The position numbers and the translations under genes are program-made. From Panacagrimonas sp041603235 (lineage in GTDB: Bacteria; Pseudomonadota; Gammaproteobacteria; Nevskiales; Nevskiaceae), in NCBI GenBank assembly GCA_041603235.1, contig JBFIES010000001.1, positions 806,001-870,000 of the forward strand: 64,000 nt of DNA, in the 5' to 3' direction. Below the pieces are notes generated by a model. It was not told where the DNA came from. It did no database searches and saw only the letters and a program-made list of their open reading frames with translations. Positions 34,636 to 42,891 of the stretch are shown here, piece after piece (within the stretch, counting starts at the first letter, position 1; every line of letters starts with the position of its first letter).

Positions 34636-35366
34636 CCAAATCCTCTCAAGGAATCAAAAATCAATTTTGCGGACAGTACCACCAGAATCGTCTTGAACAA
34701 TCCGGTGAATTGTCCGGCGCTCAGTTGGCCGTTGAGGCTCTTGCCAATCCATGTGCCTGCGATCACGGCGACACACATCGACAACAGCAGGCGCGGTTGC
34801 GCAAAGGCACTGGAACCCACCAGCCCCCAGGCGACGATGCGCAAACCATGACCCAAAACCTGCGTCACGGCCAATGTTGCGATGGTGGTTTCCTTGCGCC
34901 ACTCCGGCCGCAGAAACAACCGCCCGACGAATAAGCCTGTAGCGCCGACAAACATGCCCAGGCCACCGTTGAGCAAACCTGCGAGCAGGAACGAAGGTCG
35001 TCGCGGCAAGGGCGCTTCGCCGCCGCGTCCCGGCAGCAGTGAGACCAGGATCAGTCCTGCAAGCAGCAGGCGAACGGCGTCAACATCCACCGAAGCTGCG
35101 AACGGAGCAACAAGAAATGTGGCGGGTATCACCGTTACACAGAACCACCCCACCGCGCGCCAGTCCACGTGCCCGACATAAGCCACGGTTCGCGTGGAAT
35201 TGGAAACCAGTTGCACGGCTGCAAACAGTGGCACCGCTTCCAGTGGCGCCAGCCCGGCTGCGAACAATGCGGCGATAAGGATGGTGCCACCGCCCAGCCC
35301 CACCAATCCGGATAGCGCAGAGCTGAGCAGGGCCACCAGACTCAGAATGATCAGGGTTTCGTTCAC
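34626..35366 (-). CDS. TauE/SafE-family membrane permease
   Basis: A membrane protein of about 246 residues with eight or so hydrophobic segments and the family pattern LSSALSGLVGLGGGTILIAAL in the first half and LLNGGLGMFVGATGLFVGRL in the second. The family exports sulfite, sulfoacetate and other small anions. The start is uncertain: a GTG at 35366 begins at the first helix, whereas an ATG at 35447 would add a 27-residue non-membrane extension. It overlaps the thioesterase downstream. Confidence 0.82.
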   Translation of the reverse strand: MNETLIILSLVALLSSALSGLVGLGGGTILIAALFAAGLAPLEAVPLFAAVQLVSNSTRTVAYVGHVDWRAVGWFCVTVIPATFLVAPFAASVDVDAVRLLLAGLILVSLLPGRGGEAPLPRRPSFLLAGLLNGGLGMFVGATGLFVGRLFLRPEWRKETTIATLAVTQVLGHGLRIVAWGLVGSSAFAQPRLLLSMCVAVIAGTWIGKSLNGQLSAGQFTGLFKTILVVLSAKLIFDSLRGFGWI

Positions 35367-35430
35367 GGACGGATTATCGCGGCTCGTCTGCAATCGCGCG
35401 GGATGAAACGCCAGAGGCACGCCCTCATGC

Positions 35431-35460
35431 TTGGCTTGAACCGACAAAGTTCAATAGAAT
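35431..35460 (+). promoter_or_regulatory. Candidate sigma-70 promoter of dapF
   Basis: TTGGCT and TAGAAT are separated by 18 nt, ending 38 nt before the dapF start. Moderate match only. Confidence 0.35.
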
Positions 35461-35498
35461 GTAACAACTAAACCCCGGCCTCCTGCGTCTCGTTTTTT

Positions 35499-36332
35499 AT
35501 GCTGATTTCCTTTACCAAGATGCACGGTACCGGCAATGACTTTTGCGTCATTGATTCCACCCGACAGCGATTCGAGGCAACGCCTGCGCTGCTGGAGAAA
35601 CTCACGCACCGCCGCTTCGGCGTAGGTTGCGACCAGGTTCTGGTGGTCGAGGCGCCCTCACAAGGCGACGTGGATTTCGATTACCGCATATTCAATTCTG
35701 ATGGCTCTGAAGTGGGTCAGTGCGGAAACGGATCTCGCTGTCTCGCCGTCTTCGTGGCTGAGCAAGGACTGTCAGACAAACGCAGGTTGCGTGTTCGCAC
35801 CGCGACATCGGTCCTCGAGATCGAGCGGCTGGACCAAGAGCAGGTGCGCGTAAACATGGGCGCACCGCGCCTCGAACCAGCGGATATTCCGTTTTTGGAG
35901 CCCAGTCGAAACCTGCACTACCAGCGCGAGATTGAAGGGCATAGCGTGGAGTTTGGCGCGCTGAGCATGGGTAATCCGCATCTGGTTCTGCGCGTCAACG
36001 ATGTGGACAGCGCTCCGGTGGAAACCCTGGGGCCACTGCTGGAATCACATCCGGATTTTCCGGAGCATGTGAATGTCGGTTTTCTCGAAACCCTGTCACG
36101 CGATGAGGCGCGACTTCGCGTCTTCGAGCGCGGCGCCGGCGAAACCCTGGCGTGCGGCAGCGGTGCCTGCGCTGCGATGGTCATGGCGCGTCTGTGGAAT
36201 CAACTGGGACAACGGGCGACGATCCACGTGCGCGGCGGCAAGCTGCTGCTTGAATGGGCGGGCGACGATGCGCCAGTCATGATGACCGGCCCAGCCGAAA
36301 CAGTTTTCAAAGGGGAATTTGAATGGAATTGA
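35499..36332 (+). CDS. dapF: Diaminopimelate epimerase
   Basis: A 277-residue enzyme with the MHGTGNDF start and the two catalytic cysteines, C75 (GQCGNGSRC) and C219 (ACGSGACA). It converts LL- to meso-diaminopimelate for lysine and peptidoglycan. Followed after 31 nt by a DUF484 gene, a pairing typical of gammaproteobacteria. Confidence 0.98.
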   Translation: MLISFTKMHGTGNDFCVIDSTRQRFEATPALLEKLTHRRFGVGCDQVLVVEAPSQGDVDFDYRIFNSDGSEVGQCGNGSRCLAVFVAEQGLSDKRRLRVRTATSVLEIERLDQEQVRVNMGAPRLEPADIPFLEPSRNLHYQREIEGHSVEFGALSMGNPHLVLRVNDVDSAPVETLGPLLESHPDFPEHVNVGFLETLSRDEARLRVFERGAGETLACGSGACAAMVMARLWNQLGQRATIHVRGGKLLLEWAGDDAPVMMTGPAETVFKGEFEWN

Positions 36333-36363
36333 GCGTCTCAATCTTCATGGGGGTGTCTTGCGC

Positions 36364-37080
36364 ATGACTCAGGACACTGAGAAAAAACCGGAAGCAGAAC
36401 CCGCAACAACACCTGCTCTGGAAGAAAGCGATGTCGCCGCGTATCTGCGCGCGCACCCCAATTTCTTGTCACGCAATCCGGAACTGCTGGAGTTTCTGGA
36501 GCTTCAGCACACCAGCGGTTCGGCCGTCTCGCTGATTGAAAGACAGGTCGACATCCTGCGTGGTCGCAGCCAGCGGCTGGAAGATCGCATGAGCAATCTG
36601 CTTGATGCGGCTCGTGACAACGAGCGCCGGGCCACCAGCGTTCACAGTCTGGCACGCGCACTCATTCGCGCGCCCACCCTGGCCAGCGCCATCCTCGGCC
36701 TGCAGACCAGCATGCGAGAGGATTTTGATATCGGCCATGTCTTTGTCGGCATCATGTCGCCGCTGATGAAACACAAGAATATCGACGGCCTGGTGCGCCT
36801 GGATCCGGACGGCACCATCGCCCGCAACTTTGACGACTTCTTCAGAACCAAACTGATTGAGTGTGGCCCGCTCGACGAGCCACGGGCGAAGCTGCTTTTC
36901 CCCAAAGCCGAGTCCTTGCCTCTGTCTGCTGCCATCGTGCCGCTGGAGAAGGAAAAGAATCTCGGCATGCTGGTATTGGGATCATCCGACCCGGCCCGGT
37001 TTCAGCCTAGACAAGGCAAGCTGTTTTTGGACATGACAGCCGAACTGGTTGCCGCTGCGGTGCGGGCGCGACTGGGTTGA
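36364..37080 (+). CDS. DUF484-family protein
   Basis: A 238-residue protein with the DUF484 pattern: VAAYLRAHPNFLSRNPELLEFLELQH and SAVSLIERQVDILRGRSQRLEDRMSNLLDAARDNERR, followed by a GAF-like C-terminal domain. The function is unknown. In many gammaproteobacteria the order is dapF–DUF484–xerC; here no xerC follows. The ATG at 36364 avoids overlap with dapF. Confidence 0.92.
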   Translation: MTQDTEKKPEAEPATTPALEESDVAAYLRAHPNFLSRNPELLEFLELQHTSGSAVSLIERQVDILRGRSQRLEDRMSNLLDAARDNERRATSVHSLARALIRAPTLASAILGLQTSMREDFDIGHVFVGIMSPLMKHKNIDGLVRLDPDGTIARNFDDFFRTKLIECGPLDEPRAKLLFPKAESLPLSAAIVPLEKEKNLGMLVLGSSDPARFQPRQGKLFLDMTAELVAAAVRARLG

Positions 37081-37448
37081 GACGGCTGCACGGGTCTGCA
37101 GGCCAGGCTATTTGCCCGCGAACCTTCTGGTGTCAGTGTTGGTTGAGTTCCGGGCTCAGAGCAGGATAGAGCCGACTGCCGAGCCGAATGGCAATTCTCG
37201 CTGGTATCAAGGTGTTCCACGATATGTCCCGGCCGGCACACCGGGCACCCGCATCCGATCTTCCTGACTGGAGTTCCAGAGGGAAGTGGATGGCGACATA
37301 CGCAGTGCGTCTGCACCGTCCTTGTGCACTGCGCCAAAAGCTGCATAATTTTTCTGGTGCGGGGGTAGTTTGCACTTCACAGTGCTGACGCAGCACATTC
37401 AATGCGTCAAATTCAATCAACTCTGATCGATCATTGGGAGAGTAAATC
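37081..37448. other. Intergenic region with promoter for the small lipoprotein
   Basis: No gene is seen. A good sigma-70 candidate is TTGTGC (37322–37327), 16 nt, CATAAT (37344–37349), leaving a leader of about 90 nt. A GGGAG site precedes the ATG at 37449. There is no trace of xerC. Confidence 0.5.
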
Positions 37449-37739
37449 ATGCGTAACGCTTATCTGGCCTTGGGCCTGGCTTCGGTACTGGTTCTGGCTG
37501 CTTGTGGCAACAACGAAAGTGGCGAACCAAATGCTCTGGAAAAGGCAGCCGACGCCGCCGTTGAAGCTGGCAACAGTGCGATGGAGGCAGGCAAGGACGC
37601 CATGGATGCGGGCGCTGAGGCGGTATCAGATGGTGCCGAGGCAGTGAAAGAAGGCGCCAAAGCGACCGGCGAGAAGGCCAGCGAAATGGCTGACGACGCC
37701 AAGGCCGCCATGGAAGGCGAAGAAAAAGCCGCCGAGTAA
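37449..37739 (+). CDS. Small Ala-rich amphipathic lipoprotein
   Basis: A 96-residue lipoprotein with the lipobox LAAC at about residue 19, then about 75 residues of repeated 11-residue amphipathic helices (AVEAGNSAMEAGKDAMDAGAEAV and following) rich in Ala, Lys and Glu. The pattern recalls apolipophorin- or LEA-like helical lipoproteins. It is probably an envelope protein. It has its own promoter and terminator. The function is unknown. Confidence 0.85.
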   Translation: MRNAYLALGLASVLVLAACGNNESGEPNALEKAADAAVEAGNSAMEAGKDAMDAGAEAVSDGAEAVKEGAKATGEKASEMADDAKAAMEGEEKAAE

Positions 37740-37757
37740 ACCTCGACTGGCTTTGAG

Positions 37758-37785
37758 AAGGCCCCGCTCTGCGGGGCCTTTTTTT
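37758..37785 (+). terminator. Rho-independent terminator of the small lipoprotein
   Basis: A 10-bp stem (AAGGCCCCGC/GCGGGGCCTT) with a TCT loop runs into a T-tract. It is the last clearly chromosomal feature before the ICE. Confidence 0.95.
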
Positions 37786-37962
37786 GTTTCACGATGACTC
37801 CAGCCCGGTAGTTCGCTGGACTGCGCCGTAGCTAGATACAGCAGGTTTATCAATAACTTACGCGCGTCCATCATATGCCGGTGCTTTCTGAAACTTGACC
37901 CGGTTTTCCCTCGCGCCGCTCCTATCTGGCTCCTGGAATCCGGGTTGTTCCGAGGAGTCATC
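37786..37962. other. Probable left junction of the ICE
   Basis: This 177-bp stretch lies between a chromosomal terminator and the integrase gene, so the attachment site should be here. The T-rich terminator tail (TTTTTGTTTCAC) loosely recalls the TTTTTCAT target of Tn4371-type elements. An imperfect inverted repeat around CCCGG/CCGGG (about 37907–37945) flanks the integrase leader. No tRNA is present. The exact boundary cannot be set without the right end. Confidence 0.45.
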
Positions 37963-39162
37963 ATGGCAAAGATCAAGCTCACCAAGACCGCCGTGGAGTC
38001 GGCCCAACCCCAGGCCAAGGATGTTGAACTGCGAGATACCGTGGTGCCCGGCTTCCTGTGCAAGATTACCCCGACCGGCCGCCGGGTGTTCATGCTCCAG
38101 TACCGCACGAACTCCGGCCAGCCCCGCAAGCCCTCGCTGGGGCTGTACGGGGAGCTGACCGTCGAACAGGCACGAGTCAAGGCACAGGACTGGCTGGCCG
38201 AGGTTCGCCGGGGCGGCGACCCCGGCGGCGCCAAGGCCGAGGCGCGCAAGGCGCCCACGATGGCCGAGTTGTGCAAGAAGTTCATGGAGGACTACTCCAA
38301 GAAGCGCAACAAGCCCAGCACGCAGGACGGCTATCAGGGCGTCATAGACCGCAACATCATCCCGCTGCTGGGCCGCAAGAAGGTGCATGACGTGAAGCGG
38401 CCCGACATTGCCGGGCTGATGGAGAAACTGGCCTACAAGCCGACCGAGGCGAACAAGACCTTCGGCGTGCTGCGCAAGATGTTCAACCTGGCCGAAGTGT
38501 GGGGCTACCGCCCGGACGGCACGAACCCGTGCCGCCACGTCCCCATGTACCCGCCGGGCAAGGAAACCCGGCTCATCGTGGACGAGGAAATGGTGCGGAT
38601 CTTCCGCCAGTTGGAGAAGCTGGAGGCGGAGGGGCTGGAGAACTACGTCATCCCGCTGGCGATCCGCCTGCAATTCGAGTTCGCCGCCCGGCGCTCCGAA
38701 ATCTGCCCGCTCGAATGGAGCTGGCTGGACTTCGAGAACCGGCGCGTGGTGTGGCCCGACAGCAAGGTCGGCGGCATTTCCAAGCCCATGAGCGAGGAAG
38801 CCTATCGGCTGCTTTCGACGGCGCCGCGCCGGGAGGGCTGCCCCTACGTCCTGCCATCGCCGAACGACCCGGCCAAGCACCTGACCTTTGGCGAGCACTA
38901 TGGCGGCTGGTGCCGGGTGCTCAAGGCCGCCGGCGTCCCGCACGTCGGCACGCACGGCATCCGCCATCGCTCGACCACCGACATTGCCAATTCGGGCGTG
39001 CCGACCAAAGTGGGCATGAAGCTGACGGGCCACAAGACCGTGGCGATGTTCATGCACTACGTCCACACCGAGGACAAGCCGGTGCGCGATGCGGCCGAGC
39101 TGGTGGCCAGCCGCCGCCAAGCCATCACGGGTGCGCGCCAGCTTGCGGAGGCGGCGGCATGA
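37963..39162 (+). CDS. int: Tyrosine recombinase (ICE integrase)
   Basis: A 399-residue phage-type integrase: an N-terminal arm-binding domain (DUF4102-like, LTKTAVESAQP…VPGFLCKITPTGRRVFMLQYR), a core-binding domain (about 100–190) and a catalytic domain with R243 (ARRSEI), H331-xx-R334 (HGIRH), H357 (TGHKT) and Y366 (MHYVHT). All catalytic residues are present, so it should be active. The ATG at 37963 has GAGGAG upstream. It overlaps the DUF1016 gene by 4 nt (ATGA). Position and type match the left end of Tn4371-family ICEs. Confidence 0.93.
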   Translation: MAKIKLTKTAVESAQPQAKDVELRDTVVPGFLCKITPTGRRVFMLQYRTNSGQPRKPSLGLYGELTVEQARVKAQDWLAEVRRGGDPGGAKAEARKAPTMAELCKKFMEDYSKKRNKPSTQDGYQGVIDRNIIPLLGRKKVHDVKRPDIAGLMEKLAYKPTEANKTFGVLRKMFNLAEVWGYRPDGTNPCRHVPMYPPGKETRLIVDEEMVRIFRQLEKLEAEGLENYVIPLAIRLQFEFAARRSEICPLEWSWLDFENRRVVWPDSKVGGISKPMSEEAYRLLSTAPRREGCPYVLPSPNDPAKHLTFGEHYGGWCRVLKAAGVPHVGTHGIRHRSTTDIANSGVPTKVGMKLTGHKTVAMFMHYVHTEDKPVRDAAELVASRRQAITGARQLAEAAA

Positions 39163-40223
39163 ACACGCGCCGGTCATCCGCAGCATCGTCCGCAGCGCCT
39201 TCGGCGCTGCTGGGCGACATTCGGGCACTGATCGAGGCGGCGCGCAAGCGCGCCGCCGCGACGGTGAATCGCGAGCTGACGCTGCTCTACTGGCGCATCG
39301 GCCAGCGCATCCGCACGCACGTCTTGGACGGACGCCGGGGCGCCTACGGCAAGGAAGTCCTGCCCACCCTGGCGGCGCAGTTGGTGAAGGAGTACGGCGG
39401 CAGTTTTGCCGAGCAGAACCTGCGCCGCATGGTGCAGTTCGCGGCCACCTTCCCCGACGAGCAGATTCTCGTATCACTGATACGAGAATTGAGCTGGACG
39501 CACTTCATCGCCCTGATCCCGCTGAAAGACCCGCTCCAGCGGGACTATTACGCGCAGATGGCGAGCGCCGAACGCTGGAGCGTCCGGACGCTGCGCGAGC
39601 GCATCGACTCGATGCTGTACGAGCGCACGGCGCTGTCTCAAAAGCCGGGCGAGACGATCGCGCACGAGCTGGCGACGATGCGCGATGCGCAGCGCATGTC
39701 GCCCGCCCTGGTCATGCGCGACCCGTACATCCTCGACTTCCTGGGGCTGCGGGACACTTGGCAGGAAGGCGACTTGGAGGCGGCGATCATCCGCGAAATG
39801 GAGTCGTTCTTGTTGGAGCTGGGCGCGGGTTTCAGCTTCGTGGCCCGGCAGAAGCGCATCCAGATCGACGGCGAGGATTTCCACCTCGACCTGCTGTTTT
39901 ACAACCGCAAGCTGCGGCGGCTGGTGGCAGTGGAGTTGAAGGTCGGCGAGTTCAAGGCAGCTTTCAAGGGACAGATGGAGCTTTATCTTCGCTGGCTGGA
40001 CAAGCACGAACGGGAGCCGGAGGAAGCCTCGCCGCTGGGGATCATCCTTTGCACCGGCAAGAAGCGCGAGCAGATCGAATTGCTGGAGTTGGACAAGTCG
40101 GGCATCCACGTCGCCGAGTACCTGACCGCCTTGCCGCCGAGGGGCGTGCTGGTGGAGCGGCTGCAACAAGCAACGCAACGGGCGCAGTTGCAGCTCGAGC
40201 AGCGCAAGACCGACAACGAATAG
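39159..40223 (+). CDS. DUF1016 (YhcG-type) PD-(D/E)XK nuclease-domain protein
   Basis: A 354-residue protein. The N-terminal DUF1016 region (LTLLYWRIGQRIRTHVLDG…GKEVLPTLAAQLVKEYG…NLRRMVQFAATFP) is followed by a PD-(D/E)XK-like nuclease core (FHLDLLFYNRKLRRLVAVELKVGEFK). YhcG proteins are often found next to recombinases or restriction genes and may process DNA ends or act in defence. Translation is coupled to the integrase by an ATGA overlap, which suggests a role in integration, excision or element protection. Confidence 0.9.
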   Translation: MNTRRSSAASSAAPSALLGDIRALIEAARKRAAATVNRELTLLYWRIGQRIRTHVLDGRRGAYGKEVLPTLAAQLVKEYGGSFAEQNLRRMVQFAATFPDEQILVSLIRELSWTHFIALIPLKDPLQRDYYAQMASAERWSVRTLRERIDSMLYERTALSQKPGETIAHELATMRDAQRMSPALVMRDPYILDFLGLRDTWQEGDLEAAIIREMESFLLELGAGFSFVARQKRIQIDGEDFHLDLLFYNRKLRRLVAVELKVGEFKAAFKGQMELYLRWLDKHEREPEEASPLGIILCTGKKREQIELLELDKSGIHVAEYLTALPPRGVLVERLQQATQRAQLQLEQRKTDNE

Positions 40224-40320
40224 TCCTGTCCCAAGCAGTCGGGCGTCCCGGCGTACCGCCGTCGCGCTGTCGTGCTGCGCATCGAGCCTCGCTGCGCGAG
40301 TCTCGCCCCTGTCGGGCTTC
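40224..40320. other. Spacer upstream of leader repeat A1
   Basis: A GC-rich spacer after DUF1016. From about 40264 it matches the sequence at 43819 onward (repeat A3). Confidence 0.4.
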
Positions 40321-40575
40321 CATCACTGACGCCTCCGGCCCGGCTCGCTGATCCGCGCCTGCGCGCTTCGCTTGCCAAAAACCCGCGTGCGTGGGGTGGT
40401 GTGAGGGGGCGGTCTTGCTGTGTCCCTTCACCGTATCACGGCGTTCTCGCCGTGCAAGGGCTGCGCGCGCCTTGCGCGCTTGCGTCCTGGCGGCCGTCTG
40501 CGACCCCTGACTGCTGCGCTGCGCCGTGAGGGCGACGGTTCCGGGCAATTCCGCCCTTGCAACCGGAGAACCGTC
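40321..40575 (+). repeat. Leader repeat A, copy 1
   Basis: About 255 bp immediately upstream of the 130-residue gene. It is nearly the same as 42641–42891, which precedes a DUF2958 gene: both run from CATC-CTGA-GCCTCCGGCCC through GCGGTCTTGCTGT, CACGGCGTTCTCGCCGT and TTGCGTCCTGGCGGCCGTC to GGGCAATTCCGCCC just before the ribosome site. Such a conserved non-coding leader probably carries the promoter and a regulatory structure; CGGCGTTCTCGCCG is a small hairpin inside it. Confidence 0.75.
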
Positions 40576-40968
40576 ATGAACGACAAATCACACGTTTCCC
40601 TCGAACAGCACGTTTGCCTGGTCTGCGGCACGGCGTTCGACACCGGCGCGATCCTGCTGGACAAGCGCCTGCGCGCGAGCATGGAGCGCCACACGGCGAC
40701 CGGCTGGGGCCTGTGCCCCGAGCATCAGAAGCTGGCCGACGATGGCTTTGTCGCGCTGGTCGAATGCGATCCGCAGCGCAGCGGGTCGCAGGCTGGCGGG
40801 CGCATGAAGCCCGAGCAGGCATACCGGACGGGCCGGCTGGCCCATCTGCGGCGCACGGTGTTCGCGCAGGTGTTCAACGTGCCGATCGCGGACGAGCAGG
40901 CTTGCGTGTTCGTTGAGCCTGGCGTGATCGAGCAGTTGCAGTCGATGACAGCGCCGGCGGCGGGCTGA
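40576..40968 (+). CDS. ICE-backbone hypothetical protein with paired cysteines
   Basis: A 130-residue protein. The N-terminal part carries CLVCGTAFDTGAILLDKRL, then a GLCPEHQK segment, so C-xx-C and C-xx-H could form a zinc site. The rest is unassigned. It has a conserved long leader and a ribosome site (GGAGAA). I do not recognise a named family; related proteins are, to my knowledge, part of Tn4371-type backbones. Confidence 0.8.
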   Translation: MNDKSHVSLEQHVCLVCGTAFDTGAILLDKRLRASMERHTATGWGLCPEHQKLADDGFVALVECDPQRSGSQAGGRMKPEQAYRTGRLAHLRRTVFAQVFNVPIADEQACVFVEPGVIEQLQSMTAPAAG

Positions 40969-41016
40969 TTGCGTCGTGCGGCCTTCGGTGCGTCGCTCCT
41001 TCGCGGGCGGCGCACT

Positions 41017-41051
41017 TTTTCATATCCCCCCAGGGGGGATACAATTGCCAC
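41017..41051 (+). promoter_or_regulatory. Promoter with embedded metal-regulator operator
   Basis: The -35-like TTTTCA (41017–41022) and -10 TACAAT (41040–41045) are 17 nt apart. The spacer is almost entirely a perfect palindrome at 41023–41041: TATCCCCCC-A-GGGGGGATA. G/C-tract inverted repeats are the known operators of CsoR/RcnR-family regulators. The expected start of transcription is at or next to the ATG at 41052, so the mRNA would be leaderless. Confidence 0.85.
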
Positions 41052-41309
41052 ATGAACGCGACACACAAGCACTCAACCCATCCCGATCTCGTGAAGCGGC
41101 TGAAACGCGCCGATGGTCATCTTCGGCACGTCATAGGGATGATCGAAAGTGGCGAATCCTGTCTCGACATCGCCCGCCAGCTCGCGGCGGTGGAAAGCGC
41201 GGTGACGGCCGCAAAGCGCGTCCTGATCCACGACCACATCGACCATTGCCTGGCCCATGACGAAGACTCCGTTTTGACCGAAATGAAGGCACTGACCAAA
41301 CTGCTCTGA
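41052..41309 (+). CDS. CsoR/RcnR-family metal sensor, nickel (InrS)-like
   Basis: An 85-residue all-helical repressor of the DUF156 family. Metal-ligand positions are H5, C37, H62 and C66. Their spacing (32, 25, 4) equals that of the nickel sensor InrS (H21, C53, H78, C82). The N terminus is rich in His. The next gene, 9 nt downstream, is an exporter with a His-rich tail, so it should repress the pair until Ni(II) (or Co(II)) binds. Copper CsoR shares the last three ligands, so metal identity is inferred. Confidence 0.88.
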   Translation: MNATHKHSTHPDLVKRLKRADGHLRHVIGMIESGESCLDIARQLAAVESAVTAAKRVLIHDHIDHCLAHDEDSVLTEMKALTKLL

Positions 41310-41318
41310 GGCCCGCCG

Positions 41319-42623
41319 ATGCTCTCCGTCCTGAAGAACCGTACCTATCGTCACCTGTTCGCCGCTCAGGTGATTGCGCTTGTCGGCACCGGCCTGATGA
41401 CGGTGGCCCTTGGCCTGCTTGCCTACGATCTGGCCGGGGCGAATGCCGGCGCGGTACTCGGGACGGCACTCGCAATCAAGATGCTGGCCTATGTCGGAGT
41501 CGCCCCGGTCGCGCAGGCGTTCGCCGACCGGCTGCCGCGACGGTCGTTGCTCGTTGCCCTTGACCTAGTACGAGCATCCGTTGCGCTCTGCCTGCCCTTT
41601 GTCAGCGAAATCTGGCAAATCTATCTGCTGATCTTCGTCTTGCAGGCGGCGTCCGCAGGCTTCACGCCGACCTTTCAAGCCACTATCCCGGACATCCTTC
41701 CCGACGAAGACGAGTACACGAAAGCACTGTCGCTTTCCCGGCTGGCCTACGATTTGGAAAGCCTGATTTCCCCGATGCTGGCCGCCGCGCTACTGACGGT
41801 CATCAGCTTCCACAACCTGTTTGCCGGAACGGTTCTCGGCTTCCTCGTGTCAGCCGCGCTTGTGGTCAGCGTGAGGCTTCCCACAACCGTTCCCGGCCCG
41901 TGTCGTGGCATATGGGATCGTACTACGCGGGGCACGCGCATTTACCTCGCCACGCCGCGCCTTCGGGGTCTGCTGGCGATCAGCCTCGCTGTGGCAGCAG
42001 CGGGGTCAATGGTGATCGTGAACACGGTGGTCATCGTGAAGGCACGCTTTGGCCTGGGCGAATCCGAGGTAGCGTGGGCGCTGGCGGCCTTCGGAGGCGG
42101 GTCGATGGTTGCGGCCTTCGCGCTGCCTCGCCTGCTCGACAAGATTGCTGATCGACCTGTCATGATTGCGGGAGCGACGATGCTGGTTGTGGGAACGGCA
42201 GCCGGGGCAATGATTCCGACCTATGCCGTTCTGGTGGTGATCTGGTTGGTGGTCGGCTTCGGCTACAGCGTGGCGCAAACACCTTCCGGCCGGCTGTTGC
42301 GCCGCTCCGCTCATCCCGAGGATCGCCCCGCGGTCTTTGCCGCGCAATTCGCCCTGTCCCATGCGTGTTGGCTCATTTGCTATCCCTTGGCCGGTCGCTT
42401 CGGCGCTGCCTTTGGGCTGCAATCGACCTTCATCATCATGTCGCTGATTGGTCTTGTCGGAGTGGGACTGGCGCTGTGGCTCTGGCCCGCTAGTGATTCT
42501 TCCGACATCGCCCACGATCATCTACCGCCAGATCATCCTCACTTGCGCGAACAAGCAGACCGAGGCGGGCACCGTCATCCCATGATCGTTGACGATCTGC
42601 ACCGGGACTGGGCGCGCATTTAA
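41319..42623 (+). CDS. MFS metal exporter with His/Asp-rich C terminus (NreB/NrsD-like)
   Basis: A 434-residue, 12-helix major facilitator transporter with the loop 2–3 motif FADRLPRRSLL. The cytosolic C-terminal tail (about the last 40 residues) has many His and Asp: AHDHLPPDHPHL and RGGHRHP. NreB and NrsD nickel exporters have just such tails. It is co-transcribed with the InrS-like sensor, forming a compact nickel/cobalt resistance cassette inserted between backbone genes of the ICE. Confidence 0.87.
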   Translation: MLSVLKNRTYRHLFAAQVIALVGTGLMTVALGLLAYDLAGANAGAVLGTALAIKMLAYVGVAPVAQAFADRLPRRSLLVALDLVRASVALCLPFVSEIWQIYLLIFVLQAASAGFTPTFQATIPDILPDEDEYTKALSLSRLAYDLESLISPMLAAALLTVISFHNLFAGTVLGFLVSAALVVSVRLPTTVPGPCRGIWDRTTRGTRIYLATPRLRGLLAISLAVAAAGSMVIVNTVVIVKARFGLGESEVAWALAAFGGGSMVAAFALPRLLDKIADRPVMIAGATMLVVGTAAGAMIPTYAVLVVIWLVVGFGYSVAQTPSGRLLRRSAHPEDRPAVFAAQFALSHACWLICYPLAGRFGAAFGLQSTFIIMSLIGLVGVGLALWLWPASDSSDIAHDHLPPDHPHLREQADRGGHRHPMIVDDLHRDWARI

Positions 42624-42640
42624 GAACTGCCCGCCTTTCA

Positions 42641-42891
42641 CATCGCTGATGCCTCCGGCCCGGATTGCTATTCGGGCCTGCGCGCTTCGCTTGCCAAAAA
42701 CCGCGTGCGTGGAGGTGCGAGGGAGGCGGTCTTGCTGTCCCCTTCATCGTGCCACGGCGTTCTCGCCGTCAAGGGCTGCGCGCCGATGGCGCTTGCGTCC
42801 TGGCGGCCGTCGTTGACCCCTGACTGCTTGCGCTGCGCCGTGCCCCGGAAGGGTCGGGCAATTCCGCCCGGCAACCTTTCAGGAGTTCACC
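42641..42891 (+). repeat. Leader repeat A, copy 2
   Basis: About 250 bp directly upstream of DUF2958, aligned over its full length with 40321–40575. The differences are scattered and include small indels, so the copies are old. It ends in a ribosome site (CAGGAG) before the ATG. Confidence 0.75.

Noticed and set aside
37786..37962. tRNA gene or tRNA fragment as integration target
   Set aside because: No cloverleaf or T-loop-like sequence was found near the integrase.
37858..39477. Long open frame on the minus strand opposite the integrase
   Set aside because: It mirrors the integrase and the start of DUF1016; the high GC keeps the antisense frame open, and it has Arg/His/Leu-rich low-information composition and no ribosome site.
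39089..40351. 420-residue plus-strand frame overlapping DUF1016
   Set aside because: Out of frame with the DUF1016 motifs and very Arg/Ala-rich; a shadow.
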